Assembly: GCA_036674765.1 (NCBI GenBank)
Contig: JARVKI010000072.1
Span: 62,001 to 126,000 of the forward strand
From: Seiridium cupressi
Taxonomy: Eukaryota > Ascomycota > Sordariomycetes > Amphisphaeriales > Sporocadaceae
DNA length: 64,000 bases
Direction of reading: 5' to 3'
Shown: piece after piece, positions 48,960 to 60,563 of the stretch
Layout of the letters: each line of letters starts with the position of its first letter
Numbering within the stretch: position 1 is the first letter of the stretch
Notes under the pieces: generated by a model
What the model saw: the letters and a program-made list of their open reading frames with translations, nothing else
Told to the model about the DNA's origin: nothing
The model's database searches: none
Made by a program: the position numbers and the translations under genes

Positions 48960-50477
48960 ATGGATTGGTTTGGTCGCGCCTACTTGGGGTTTCATGCCTC
49001 ATCTACTCCCATCTCCTTCGAGACCCAGGATGGCAGCACCACAACCCTTTTAGATGTTGTAAAGGAAACGGTGCCCACATGCCAGCTCAACCCACTTCTC
49101 TTCAATGGTCACCTGCAGACCTGTTGGACGGCCGCAAAGAAAGATGCGCCGCCTGTACACTACAAGCGGCGCCTCTTCCAGGCCGACCACAGCGGCTATT
49201 CTGGCTCCTTTGCCGTGGACTTTTACGTGTCCCCTGAGGATGCACCTGAGGACATCGACGAGTCCTTACCTCCCAGGACCACGTATTTCAGTCAGGCCGA
49301 GCTAGCACAGCTGGAGAATCAAGGCGCGGATGATGACAGGCCAATGTTGGTAATCCTACACGGGTTGTCTGGTGGGTCGCACGAAGTGTATCTCCGACAT
49401 GCGATATCACCACTCCTAGAGAGCGGAAAGTGGGAGGCTTGTGTCATTAACTCGCGAGGATGTGCCCAAAGCAAGATCACGACAGGCATTTTGTACAATG
49501 CCCGGGCCACTTGGGACACAAGACAAGCTGTGAAATGGCTTAGGAAGACGTTCCCGAACAGGCCTCTTTTCGGTATTGGCTTTTCGCTGGGAGCATGTAT
49601 ATTGACAAACGTATGTGCGATCCTCCATTTCATTATACACCCAGAGTACTGACAACCGGCGTAGTATGTCGGCGAGGAAGGCTCAAATTGCCAGCTAAAA
49701 GCTGCTATTGCATGCGCCAACCCCTGGAATCTAGAGGTGTCGAACAATGCATTGAAGCGGACATTCATGGGCCACAATTTGTACTCAAAGGTCCTGGGTA
49801 GTAAGTCTATGCTCCTTGCGCCCTCGTCTCACGTTTTCTTGGGACATCCCGCTTACTCAGGTCCAGCTGCAATGAGAAAACTTGCCGAAACCCATGCAGA
49901 AGAGATCAAGAAGTTCACGGACTTCGATCTCGAGAAGATTGCCACTATGACCCACCTCTACGAATTCGACCGAGAAGTGCAGTGCAAAGCGTGGGGATAC
50001 CCTACTGAGAACGCCTACTACCGGGATGCTTCGTCCGTCGACTCGGTCATGGGCATTCGCATTCCATTCTTGGCCATCAACGCTACGGATGATCCGGTAA
50101 GCTTACAAACTCGAGACATGGTGCTTCCAAACGTATGCTTATGCGTCACATTAGATTTCGGCAGAAGAAGCCCTTCCTTATGGAGAGATCATGTCGAATC
50201 CCTACGCCGTCCTCTGTACAACATCCCTTGGTGGACATCTTGGATGGTTCGAGCCCAGTGGTGCTCGATGGCATACTCGTCCCGTATGTAACGCTGAGCT
50301 CATCACGTTTTCTCCACCAGCTAACTTCCAAATCAGGTTACCAACTTCATGAACTACATGGCCTTTGAGGCTAAACTTGACAAAATCAAGAGCAGCGTTG
50401 GCGAGAACGGCAAGATTTACCACGCAGGTGCTGAGTTTGACCCACTGCGCCGTAAGATGGCCGTCCCACTGGAGTAG
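48960..50477 (+). CDS. Alpha/beta-hydrolase of the ABHD1/3-YheT-Eht1 family (esterase/acyltransferase)
   Basis: In yeast, members of this family (Eht1, Eeb1) make and break medium-chain fatty acid ethyl esters; animal members act on lipids. Exons: 48960-49610, 49665-49800, 49861-50096, 50155-50283, 50337-50477 (430 aa). The N-terminus has the family segment LNPLLFNGHLQTCW. The strand and oxyanion region LVILHGLSGGSHEVYLRH is followed by NSRGCAQSK, the nucleophile elbow GIGFSLGA (Ser209), the acid in NATDDP (Asp339/340) and the catalytic His369 in LGGHLGWFEP. The C-terminus is a short helical tail. No signal peptide or membrane segment is visible. The substrate cannot be told from the sequence. 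It converges with rai1 (207 bp apart). Confidence 0.95.
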
Positions 50478-50684
50478 ATACATCGAACTGAACTATAGAC
50501 GCTGAGCGGATATAAGTTTGAGAGACTCAAGGGTTATAGAACGTGTATAGAGCAGCAAAATGGCGTTGGGAGACCTGTACATATATGGATGAATGGGTAT
50601 CTAGAAACATACTAGAGAGTGGTTCTCCAGAACCAGAAGAAATTAGACCAGAACAACATGAAGCCAATTTCATCCCTGGATCCT

Positions 50685-52458
50685 TCAGGCACTATCGCTG
50701 GCTTTTAGACTGAGCTTAATCCGCCAGTTGATGAATTCATCCGTCAGGATCTTACCATGCCCAGCTTCCTCGACTCTGGAGACGTCAATGGCGCTCGATT
50801 TGGGCTGTCGACGAATTCTCCAAACGCCTTCGTCATTGATGGTCCGTCTCAACCCTAAGATGAATGACATTAGTACCTCAAAGTCCTTAAAAACCGGGTA
50901 AAACAAGCAATGTTGTAAAAGAGCGAGGAATGGAATTTGCAAAAACAAACCAAAAGAAGACTTACACTCAAGGAACCCGGCCCCGAAATTGATACACATG
51001 TTCGCATTCCAAGTCTTGACGCCCCTCTGCGCGGCAGTCACAGGGATACTTTCCGTCTTGATTTCCTCAAGTTTCTCGAGGATCCCACTCTGCGACCGAA
51101 ATCCCACGATGATCTTGGGCACGCCGAGCAAGAAGGACTGGATCCAGAACTTCATGAGCTTGCGCTCGAAATTGTTCATATCGCGCTCACCGCGAATCGA
51201 CGCGCTCGTCTTGAGCTCAATCCAGTTCACAGGCGCGCCGGGGACCATGGGTTTTGCGTCCCAGACTAGAAAAGTGTGAGTCTGTGTGCGGTCACGAATC
51301 CCCATTTCGAGGGACATGGAGTTTGAGGAAATTTAAACGAGATGGCAGAGTTGCATACCTGCGTCGACTTCGCCACCAATGCAAAGAACGGTCTTGCCAA
51401 TGCCCGTGCGAACAACAGAGCAGTACTGAGCTTTATTGCTGACGATCTCCTTGTCACGGTTCTCAATGAAGTCTCTGCTCGTCTCGGCCCATGTTGCAGG
51501 GAGGGTACACAGTGTCTCGAACTTGTACCCTGAGTTGTGTCAGCAAATAGCTTCCCGTCAACTACCTGTGTGCTCTTACCCCAATAGGTCATGACCTCAG
51601 GCGAGAATTGCGGCGGCGGCGGTTCATCACCTCGGCCTTGATTATCCCAACGCTTGGGCTTGCTGTTCTGTTGCTGCTTCTGTTGCTTCTGTTTCGAAGC
51701 TTGCTTGTAGGCATGGTTTTCTTCGATGAAGCTGTTCTGCTATTAGCTGGTGATGTGGGTTGTCGTCTAGCGATCATGCCTACATGCAATCCTTTCCTTC
51801 GGTCAGTCCAGAACTTCCTTAATTAGGGGCAACAGCATCGCATACTTGGTATAGGGTAGCATTCATCTCGAAGCTAATGATTAGGAGTCAGTTCACTCCC
51901 TATAGATGAGGTAGAAGTAACCATACCCATCTCTGTCATCGAAAAGAGCCGACATTATCTAGACCTTGTGAGCACAGCACGTATACAACGGTATCTTGGG
52001 ACCTCACTTTAGTCATCATGCCTCGCCATGTCACAACTTGAGCGTCAATCTTCTTGCCCTCCTGCTGCTCATGAGCAACAATCGTCTTGAGAAGACTGTC
52101 CAGATGCTCGTCGCCGGAATCATCGTGCTTGTCGAAAGTCTCGAAGCCCGCTGACAAGTCTGCGCCCAGCTCAGGTGGGTAGTACCATTTCAGTGAGGAA
52201 TCACCGAGATGGAATTCATGCTTGTCATCATACGAGAAACAAGCAATTTCCTATCCACTGTTAGCTACTTGTCTTACGGGAAAAGATACAATTCATCTAT
52301 CTTCAGCGAGATCTTTGTATGCAGACAGTTGACAGGGTGCTTCGCTACATAATGTACATGCAGGTATAGTAGAAATGAAGACGTACCTTTGGACGCTTCA
52401 CTGCCTGACTATCGCCGCTGAACCGGCCGATGGGCTGGATGCTGAACGTTCCCGACAT
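50685..52458 (-). CDS. rai1: Rai1/DXO-family decapping nuclease
   Basis: Rai1 removes incomplete caps and 5' triphosphates from faulty RNAs and in yeast partners with the exonuclease Rat1. Eight exons: 52458-52387, 52250-52008, 51958-51927, 51873-51846, 51736-51580, 51529-51359, 51265-50966, 50854-50685 (390 aa, the usual length). Two exons are only 32 and 28 nt. Metal-binding and catalytic motifs are in place: GGEVDA (about residues 229-234) and WIELKTS (Glu251, Lys253), then the helix ERKLMKFWIQSFLLGVPKIIVGFR typical of Rai1, and DEGVWRIRRQPKSS near the end. The N-terminus MSGTFSIQPIGRFSG and the SLKWYYPPELGADLS segment also fit. Every junction keeps phase. Confidence 0.95.
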
Positions 52459-52854
52459 TGTTCTTGAATATCATGTCCGGTTGGAATAGCTCGGGAATCT
52501 TTGCATTGAAGCTGTGAGCTGGCGGTCTCATTGTAGAGATGTTCTCAGAAGGCGAAGCTCAAATTCTTTGTGAGATTTAGGATGAAGCTTTCAAGGCCGC
52601 TAAAAGCTGCCGGGTCCCCCAGTACATGTTCTGAGCAGGGGTCCGCTGTAGCATCTGCTGCATCCCTGCCCGTCGCTGGACTGCACCCCGCGATTAGCGG
52701 CCGGCGCTCATGTTCATGGTCCAGAAAGTAAACATTAAATCTTCACCAGCAACATTCACCTTCCAATTCCATTCTCAGCTCCATTGCGCCAGTCGTATTC
52801 CTACAGAATACAGCGACTTACCCCAGCATTCGCCTGATCGAAGTGAAATTTGCA
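52459..52854. other. Shared promoter region between divergent rai1 and a small gene
   Basis: 396 bp between two start codons on opposite strands, so it probably serves both as a bidirectional promoter. No specific element recognised. Confidence 0.5.
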
Positions 52855-53447
52855 ATGGCAACCAACAATCCTCCGCCCCTGGCCCGACCAGCCGCCGCCC
52901 GTCCAGTGCGCAGCGTGATGCCGTCCAATAACTCAACTTCGTCGTCCAGCAGCGGTAATGTGCGACGCAACCTCTTCCAGTCGCAACTGACACGCCGCCC
53001 GACCCCGACCTCTTCTACTTCCGGAGAAACCCTGCGGCTGGACATCGATGTTCTGTCCGAGACGTCGGAAATTGTGATACGCGACAAGAATGGGGAATTC
53101 GAGGTTGGCGATCCGCCTACACCCTCTATGGACGAAGGGTCAGAAGAAGGCGCGGTCGATGAGGAAAGAGAGAACAAACGTACGTTGGGGAGATAGTGGA
53201 ACCATCAATGTCTAACAGCCGTGCAGGTGAAAGGCGGAAGCTTGCCGAAATCGTGCGACATCATCAGAAAGCACCCGCGCAACCTGAAGGTAGGAGCTAT
53301 AGCGTTCACGAAGACAATACTTAGAGCTGACTATGAGCGGCAACAGAAGTACTCGAAGCCTTGCGGGCTAGCATGCGAGCGCAGGTGGCAGCGCTCACCG
53401 AAGACAACTGGATGTACGAACCGGAAGAAGAAATGCGCCCACAATGA
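52855..53447 (+). CDS. Uncharacterised small fungal protein (162 aa)
   Basis: I do not recognise the family. Exons: 52855-53179, 53227-53289, 53347-53447; the two short introns (47 and 57 nt) have normal borders and their removal keeps one frame to a stop at 53447. The N-terminal 60 residues are rich in Ala, Pro, Ser and Arg (disordered). A motif LRLDIDVLSETSEIVIRDKNGEFEV may form a short beta structure, an acidic linker follows, and the C-terminus is a charged helix ending EALRASMRAQVAALTEDNWMYEPE. The coherent helix across both splice sites is the main support that it is real. It is head-to-head with rai1 and tail-to-tail with get4. Confidence 0.7.
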
Positions 53448-53548
53448 ACAAAATGCCAGCACCGGACCAATACGGTTCATGTTCATATTCTACGTAACCG
53501 CATCCAGGGTATAATGCTTCCTATGAGAACCTACATAAAGCAAACTAC

Positions 53549-54657
53549 CTAGTCCAGACCCTCTGCTGTGGGCAGGGGGGCAGACGACTTGACAGCCGGC
53601 CTCCTTGCACCTCCAGCAGGAGCACCGCCGCCGCCTCCTCCAAACAAGCCGCTCATCATGTCCATGAGCGGGTTGCTCTGCCGCGGTCTCGAGATGCCAA
53701 AGTACATTTCTGCGATCATCTCTAGTGGCTCATGCCATACCTCCACCTCTTTGATATGTGACGCATACTTGGTACTCAGTTGTCTGTACAGGTCTGCGCT
53801 TCCACGTTGCACCGCAAGCAGGAGAAGACCGAGGAAGTTGAGGAGGGGGATACTGGGGAACACTCTGATATCGGCGCTGTTGCTACTGACATCCTGGACA
53901 CCGATGGCAGTGCCCTTGTCCTGGTTCAGAGAGCTTGCGAAGTATCGATAGGCCGTGTTCGCCGCTCGAACATTGGCAGTCAGTAGATAGGGTAGTATAG
54001 CACGGCTGGCGTATAGGGCAGCGGTGTGCGCATCATCCTCTTTGAACCACTCGTATTCCATCTTGGCCAGAACCTCTGCTGAATCTTTCGTGCCCAACAC
54101 CAGGTGTCGCTCCGCGTCGTACGTCTCGTGTTCTTCGGCATAAAGACTGCCCGCAACATGATGCAGCTCCGGGTCGCCCGCAGGGAATTCGCCGTATCTG
54201 GCAGACCAGCTAAACACCCAGATCAGCTTCTTGTAGCCATGAAGTCATCTTCGCACCTGCCCAACAGCGTGGCGGTTGAGCAAACTGGACCAATAGGTTG
54301 GGCTTACCCAATAATCTCCCCAATGAACTTCTTCCTCGTGGGCTCCCCCGCCTGGAACAAGCGCAGGCAGGTCAACAGCTTGCCCTTATTGCTCGCATCA
54401 GGCTTCAGCTCCGCAGTTTTGTACGTGTCGACCAGGAGCACGCAGAGATCGCCACCGCTGCCTCCCTGCCCGGCCTTCAGAAGCGACTGTGCCACATTGT
54501 AGAGAATGTCAATGGCGGCGTTCCAATTCGAGGCTTTCGTGTACCGCGCGGCGACGACCCGGGTCTGCTGCTGGGCTTCGTAGTAGTCGCCGTCCCCAAT
54601 GCGGGCCTGCAGGCGGGCTATGATCTTCTCGATCTTGTCGGCTTTGGAGGTGGCCAT
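53549..54657 (-). CDS. get4: Get4 (TRC35), tail-anchored protein targeting factor
   Basis: Get4 bridges Sgt2 and Get3 to hand tail-anchored membrane proteins to the ER insertion route. Exons: 54657-54308 and 54209-53549 (336 aa). The protein is an all-helical solenoid: MATSKADKIEKIIARLQARIGDGDYYEAQQQTRVVAARY at the N-terminus, RFLFQAGEPTRKKFI-like LRLFQAGEPTRKKFIGEIIGW across the splice, GDPELHHVAG, and NFLGLLLLAVQRGSADLY, all family hallmarks. The C-terminus is a Gly-rich tail. I chose the ATG at 54657 since homologues start here and upstream residues are low-complexity leader. Confidence 0.95.
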
Positions 54658-55734
54658 GGTGAAAGGGGTTTGTGGATGAAGGTTCAGCGTAGTCGAGGAG
54701 GAACGAGGGTGTGGTGATGATGATGTAGGCAACTTGGCAGACGATGGCGGGGAGCTCGACCTGCCTGCCAAGGTGAGCTTGGTGGGAGGTTTCGTAGGTG
54801 GGGAGTGGACCGGCTGCTTGCTACATTGTAGGGGCGGGTTGAATTCAAACGGCGTCACGCTGTCGAGCACCGAAAGCACCCAGACTGTATTGCGATTGCA
54901 TTGAATACCTCCATTGTGTACTTCAAACGATTACTTCCTAAGACATCCATCTCTGGACTTCTCTCTCTCTCCAGGCCATAGTCTCACAAGCCAGGTCTTC
55001 CACAGATTGTTCACTCGCCAATCAGAGCAAATAAGCAAATCTGATTTCTTCGATCAGACCTTTAGTACAAGTGCACTGCGTAAGCTATGGTTGCAATCAT
55101 TGAGGTCTTCTCGAAAATTTCGCTTGCGTGCATTCTCAGTAATAGTCCAAAGCAAGTGCGCGCGATGCTTGCCATGGGAGACACACCATTGTCCTGGTCC
55201 CAGATACAGTAGACATATCCAATAGTCCTATGTGGTTTGCTGGGATGTGCTCAAGATCTCGTTTGTTCCCTGCCCTGACTCGGGTATCACCTAGCCCCTG
55301 AAACACAAAATTTCTAGGCTCTGATTTCGCTTTGATTGAATTTTTTTTTTTATTAGCAACGACCTTTCACTTCTTTTTTCATTATATTTGCAACCTCGAG
55401 CAATCTCTTGGGGATCATATTTCCTTTTTGAGCAACTCCAAGATTTGGTCCGGGCCCTTGCCGTCTTATTGTTTAAGGAGTCATACACTCTGAGTACACA
55501 ACAGCCTGGAAGAGATGTGGGGGTCTCTTAAATTCATCGCATCCCACGACGATGGAAGTGAAACCCCGAAACCTTTGTTTCTGAGGAATGTGGACCGGAT
55601 CAGCACGGGCAAGGGATCCGGCGTCTTGATATATGTATGGCCCGCCTGTGCTGAGCAGCCGATTGCTTTGTACCTTGCCACATTCGTCATATATAAGACG
55701 CTATAAAGAAATTTTGAATATAGTCCAAATCACC
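54658..55734. other. Intergenic region upstream of get4 and tRNA-Gly
   Basis: 1.1 kb with the get4 promoter and no supported gene. ORFs at 54914-55225 and 55481-55706 are featureless. Confidence 0.55.
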
Positions 55735-55817
55735 GCATTGATGGTGTAACGGTATCATTAAAGCTTCCCAGAGCATGCTTCATGCTTTAGACCCGGGTTC
55801 GACTCCCGGTCAATGCA
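55735..55817 (+). tRNA. tRNA-Gly (anticodon CCC) with a 12-nt intron
   Basis: Acceptor GCATTGA pairs with TCAATGC, discriminator A. Anticodon stem AAAGC (55760-55764)/GCTTT (55784-55788) is perfect, loop T-T-CCC-A gives anticodon CCC at 55767-55769. The intron 55771-55782 lies between positions 37 and 38. T-arm CCGGG/CCCGG is intact around TTCGACT. It should read GGG codons. Confidence 0.95.
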
Positions 55818-56193
55818 ATGGCCTTAATATAATTAAGGAAAATTATGATTTACTTTTTACATTTTTTAAATCAATTACTATCATTTCCGATGAAGGTCTT
55901 AAGCCTAAACATAAGGAAAAACTAGCCTTGGCCTTTTCACGATCCGAATCGTAGTGAAAGGCTTTGCGGCAGCAAACGGTCGGATTGATGAAAAGTCTAA
56001 AGCTAGCCTCTCGGATCCGAAGGCCAGAGCTCATTGTCTATCCTTGGTGGCGAGGCTCTGCAGCGGCCCCGCTGCCTTACCAACGCCAGCTGTCGCAAAC
56101 ATGTATATATTTTTATATTTATTAATTAAATAAGATTCAAGCCTGTATTTATATAATTAAATAATGTTTTATTATTTAGAAGGAAAAGTTCCT
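55818..56193. other. AT-rich spacer downstream of tRNA-Gly
   Basis: 376 bp; 55825-55870 and 56100-56185 are almost pure A/T. It includes the T-rich tract expected to terminate RNA polymerase III and the 3' end of the minus-strand gene that follows. Confidence 0.55.
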
Positions 56194-58278
56194 TTATAGT
56201 GCATAGGATAACTGAAAGTCTTCCTCTAGCAAAGCAATGGTCTTCCCATAAACCTCTTTACAAAAAGCTTCATCGCCCAATGTAAAGTCCAAACAAGTGA
56301 ACTCACAGAACAGAAATCGACGGACAGCACTGTAGAACTTCGGTGATCCCAAAATTTGGACTTGACTCAATAGTTCTGTCGCAGCTTTTCGGTCTGAGAA
56401 CTGGCCCGTAGCTTTCGACGTAGATCTTTCAATCTTTGCATCCCAGACGTAGTCAAGCGTCTCGAAAAAATGTATTTCTAACAGCAAGAGGCCCAGCGAG
56501 AACATGGTAGTTTTGAGAGCTTGCATGTACAGTGCTTGAGATGTGACTGGGTATTGGTCTTCCGGGTCGGAGAGCTTCTTCATGACAAATGCTTGACCGT
56601 AGACTGGACAACCATCTTCTATGGGAAAGATGATATCTCTGCTAGTGATCTTTTCCGGCAGCCAAGATGTTGTGATGAGTTGGAGTACACCAGAAGATAT
56701 GTCGACAGCGAGCTTGAGCCTGTCTGCATAGGATACGCCAGGGAAGGTCCTCTCGGCATCCTCCAGAACGTCCTCAAGAGATATCATCAATTTGTGGTCG
56801 CTGTGCTCCGACTGTGAATAGACTCCAAACTTTGGGTATCGCTGCGAGGTGCTGTTTGATATCACGCCGAAGCATTCTGATTTCAGCCCGTGCTTTCCTT
56901 TTCGAACGAGTTTGCAGAGGTCAAGTGGATCCTCAAGGCGCTGGTTCTGCCCGACTAGCATCGAATTTCCTGTTTCGAGAGTTGCAGATGCTGAAAATAT
57001 AGTGGTCGTAGGATGGGAAGCGGTTATGACAGCTTTGACAGAGTTGAATGATGATTCCCATTCCTGAGTTTCTTCTTCTTTCTTCCGAGAATTTGACTCT
57101 TTGAAGTTTCTTCCCCGTTTTGTTCAGTCTAATAGTTGATGGTATAGTGGCACTAGGTAGATCAAAGCTTTTTTGGACGTTAGGCGTTTTAGGTACTACC
57201 AATCTGGATGGCTTTGATGACGGTTCGTATACTCGCAACACCATCAGACCCCATGTGTCACTATTTGGAGGAGGATGGTGACTATCTACACGATATGAAA
57301 TCGCAAATTGAAGATTTGAGTTATGAGATATTTGTAACTCCTCGTCGTGAGGCATTAGCCTAGGCTTAGCTAGTCGTAAGCTCACTCGATGTGATCCAGG
57401 GCAAGTGCACATGAGACTGTTTCGTACCGCCCTGTAAGCGCTGCGTGAAACTTCTTTGAGCTGACTAAACAGCCTCCCGTGATATTTTACCCGTCTTCCT
57501 GGTTCGAGCTGGATGCTCTGGTTGGTCAATATCTTGAGGTACTGGTTGTTTTTGGAAATGCCGTTGAGCTGATCATCGAATTGAGAACGCCTGATGGTGA
57601 AAGTCGCTCGTTTGATCTCCTTCACGATGGCTTTTCCCTCGGTCCACTTTACCTATCAGGCGTCAGTCCATTAATTCCTATTCCCTTCGAAGGATATTCA
57701 AGCTGCGATCGACGGAGAAGGTTATATACAAGAGATATTAATCTCCCTCCCCCAAGAAAGGGGTTTTATATGCCTCTTCTCACTTTGAGAACCAAGTTCT
57801 TTTGTGATATGAACTTGTTTTGAGGCTTTAAGAAATTTCAACTCTTGACTGTGAGAGTGCTTCGAACATTTGTTTTCAAACCAAAACTTACTTGACCATG
57901 CTCATCGAGGCTAAGCTTGGCCTTGATTTCACGAAGCACAACGTCAATGGCCACCACAGTAGCTTTAAACGGCTCGTATACATGATCCAGTCGCAAGGCA
58001 ATTCGATCTCTGATCTCTATGCTGCTCCAGAGTTCCCCAAATGGCTCATCGACAAGTTTCTCATGATCAACGCTGCCTACTATTCCGCTAAGCAACTGCT
58101 GGCATGTGTTGAGGAAAATGGCGTTTTCGTTCCCCAGTTTGCGCTTCAGGCTCTGCAGCTCAGCTTCGTACGATTGCCAACGCCGAATCGAGTTGAGCCC
58201 TTTCTGATAGTGCTCCAAAGCTGAAATAAGCAATGGGATTGTGCCAAGTACGACGCCAAGGGCTTCAAAACCAGACAT
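56194..58278 (-). CDS. DUF7580-type fungal protein with an N-terminal helical domain
   Basis: Exons 58278-57892, 57652-57040 and 56990-56194 (598 aa). The N-terminus (MSGFEALGVVLGTIPLLISALEHYQKG, then a long helical stretch with RWQSYEAELQSLKRKLGNE) resembles the helical N-terminal domains seen in many fungal proteins of unknown or incompatibility-linked function. The C-terminal part (LAVDISSGVLQLITTSWLPEKITSRDIIFP, FSLGLLLLEIHFFE) is the DUF7580 module; it has a kinase-like feel but no catalytic motifs. The second intron is inferred: an unusual GTCAAA donor is the one that joins the two open frames in phase (phase 1), so this junction is less certain. Function unknown. The gene is head-to-head with the C2H2 gene 309 bp away. 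Confidence 0.8.
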
Positions 58279-58587
58279 GTCGCAGTCGCCGGTAATTGGG
58301 ATGAGGAGGGCAAGGCGTGGTACATACTACGAAGAAAAACAGCCATTGCTCAAGGCGTGGACAGTCCCCGTGATCCTGACAAGCTCGGTCGTTAATGATC
58401 AGGCTGAGTGAGGGGTAATGCATAACCACCCACGTTTGATTGGTCTGACTTGAGATTGTGAAATGGCAGAGACAATATTATTTTTGACTGAAGTGCCTTT
58501 GCGTTCAAAATAGAGACTATCAGCCAGTGTTGCTCTTGGACCCCGGCTCCAGCAGCGATCTCTTGACGACTAGAACGGAAGACTAAG
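58279..58587. other. Shared promoter region of the DUF7580/C2H2 divergent pair
   Basis: 309 bp between two start codons on opposite strands. No repeat or recognised motif. Its small size suggests co-regulation, which is inference. Confidence 0.45.
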
Positions 58588-60563
58588 ATGTCGACGAATA
58601 TTGCCGAGCATGTTGCCGGCTGCTTGGAAGCTTTCGAATCGCTTTCTATAACTGCATTCGCAGAGACGGAAGAATATTCCAGAAAGTCGGTATGGGAGAT
58701 AAAGAACCAATTTTCGAGATTCAAGGTCTGGAGTGGGAACATAGGAGCCCATCAACGAGGAAAAAGTTCTCTGGACTACCGCCTCCGGGATGCGTCTCAT
58801 CTCGCATCTCAAGTACAGAATTTACTTGCAGATTTGAAAAGTTCACTCGAAAAAGGTATCATACCGGGGGAAGCAGTGCTCGTTCTCCCAACATCACACG
58901 AAGCATACGCGCTAATGTGTGCGTAGCTTGCTCGATTTTGGACGGCACCAGAATACCTTGGGATCGGGACATATCAGAAGGAGAGGGAGACGAGGAAGAA
59001 GCTACAAGTAGCCCGCAAGATGACATTGGTTTCTTCACGGAAATGGAACAGATCTCTGCAGATGTCGTTGAAGTACTCAACTGCTTGATGAACCTATCAG
59101 TATCGATCCCGAATCCAGCTCCCCACGACCGATTTCGCGGGTCAGTCGAAACGGACACGTCATTTTATGAGGCATCAGATATTGCACATGTAAGAGCGAA
59201 ATACGAGAACGCCGACTCAGAACTTATAACACTACTTGGAAGAGCAAATTCTCGAAGGCGTCAGTACTTCAAGTATCGGGAATTACACCACCAGAAGTTG
59301 TCCCAGGGTCTGGACTTGAATTTCGATACGGGAAAGTCAATGGCTGAGCGTACTGTTGCGTCCTCAATCCCATCTATCTTGAAGACAAAACCATTGGAAT
59401 TTATTGACCGTGAACACGGATGCGATGTCAGACAGTGGCTTCACTCAAACTTCATATGCCTCCTCCGGAAAGACTTCTGATCGGCCCCGGTTCCCAGCAT
59501 TGCCCGCTGATTCTGTCAATGGGCCATTTGAGTGTCCTTTCTGTTTCATGATGGTGTCCGTCACGACTTCTCATGCTTGGAGGTAAACTAATCGACTCAC
59601 TTTTGTGGAGCTGTACGGAATGGTGGCTAATGGGGTGATAGGAAACACATCTTTGCCGATCTCAGGCCATATAATTGCGTAGCGGTCAACTGCCCGATTG
59701 CAGGGGCCGAATATGGACGACGCCATCAGTGGATGGAACACATGTTACAGAGCCACTGGAGCGAATGGCACTGTATGTTTTGTGCGCATGAACAATTTCC
59801 CTCTGCGGAAAGCCTCCACAACCACCTAAAAGGTCAACATACAGAGATGGTTTCCAGAGACGAAGTGGAGACTGTTATCGGTCTCTACAAACGGATGGGA
59901 CCTTTCGGAAGCGACACGAAATGTCCTCTATGTTACTGCTCTCTCGAGTCTGTCAGAAAATATCGGCATCATGTAGGTCGACATCTCGAGGATATCGCCT
60001 TGTTTTCCCTGCCCCACGTTCCGGGGGAAGGTGAACTATCGGACGAAGATCTAGGTAGGAGCCGTCACGAAATGAAGTCGTATTATACAGGAAGTGAACG
60101 TAGTGAGCGAATAAAGGTGGAACAACTGCTGATAGAAGAGCAACTGCTGGAAGAAGAGGAACGCGAGAGTCAAGCAGAAAGTAATGATGGTACGGGGGCC
60201 TTGAGGCTGGAGCAACTCCGCGAAGCTGAACAGGGAAACAAAGGGAGGGCAACGGATTCCAGAGCAGATCTACTTGAGGACAAATATGGTCCATCATTAT
60301 CAGAGACTTTTTATAAGGAGAATCCTTCCCTAGATGAACCGGGCATGGAAGAGTCGGCGCAAGCCGAGTTGGAACCAGAAACAGAGAACAACGTGATGGT
60401 GGACGTCTGGGGGAGTTGGGGTACTGCCAAAGACAAAAAGAAAAAGGAAAAAAGAGCAGCAAGCGAAATGACGAGCCAGTCAAAACCCGACAGAGGTGAT
60501 CTGCTGGACAATAGCCAAATGTCTCGGCCGGCTGTAAGCCTGACCAGAAACTCAACTTCATGA
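58588..60563 (+). CDS. acuF-like C2H2 zinc-finger protein, interrupted by an apparent frameshift
   Basis: Fungal proteins of this type start with a helical domain (MSTNIAEHVAGCLEAFESL, WSGNIGAHQRGKSSLDYRL) and carry degenerate C2H2 fingers further on. Exons: 58588-58855, 58927-59582, 59642-60563. Finger-like parts: FECPFCFMM..HAWRKHIFADLRPYNC, CMFCAHEQFPSAESLHNHLKGQH and CPLCYCSLESVRKYRHHVGRHLEDIALFSLP. Inside exon 2 the reading frame must change near the AAAA at 59387-59390: conserved-looking TVASSIPSILK is in one frame and SDSGFTQTSYASS in the next. A 49-nt intron (59336-59384) would also reconnect the frames but would remove the first segment. The C-terminal part is long, charged and disordered. 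Possible roles are DNA or protein binding; unproven. Confidence 0.75.
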
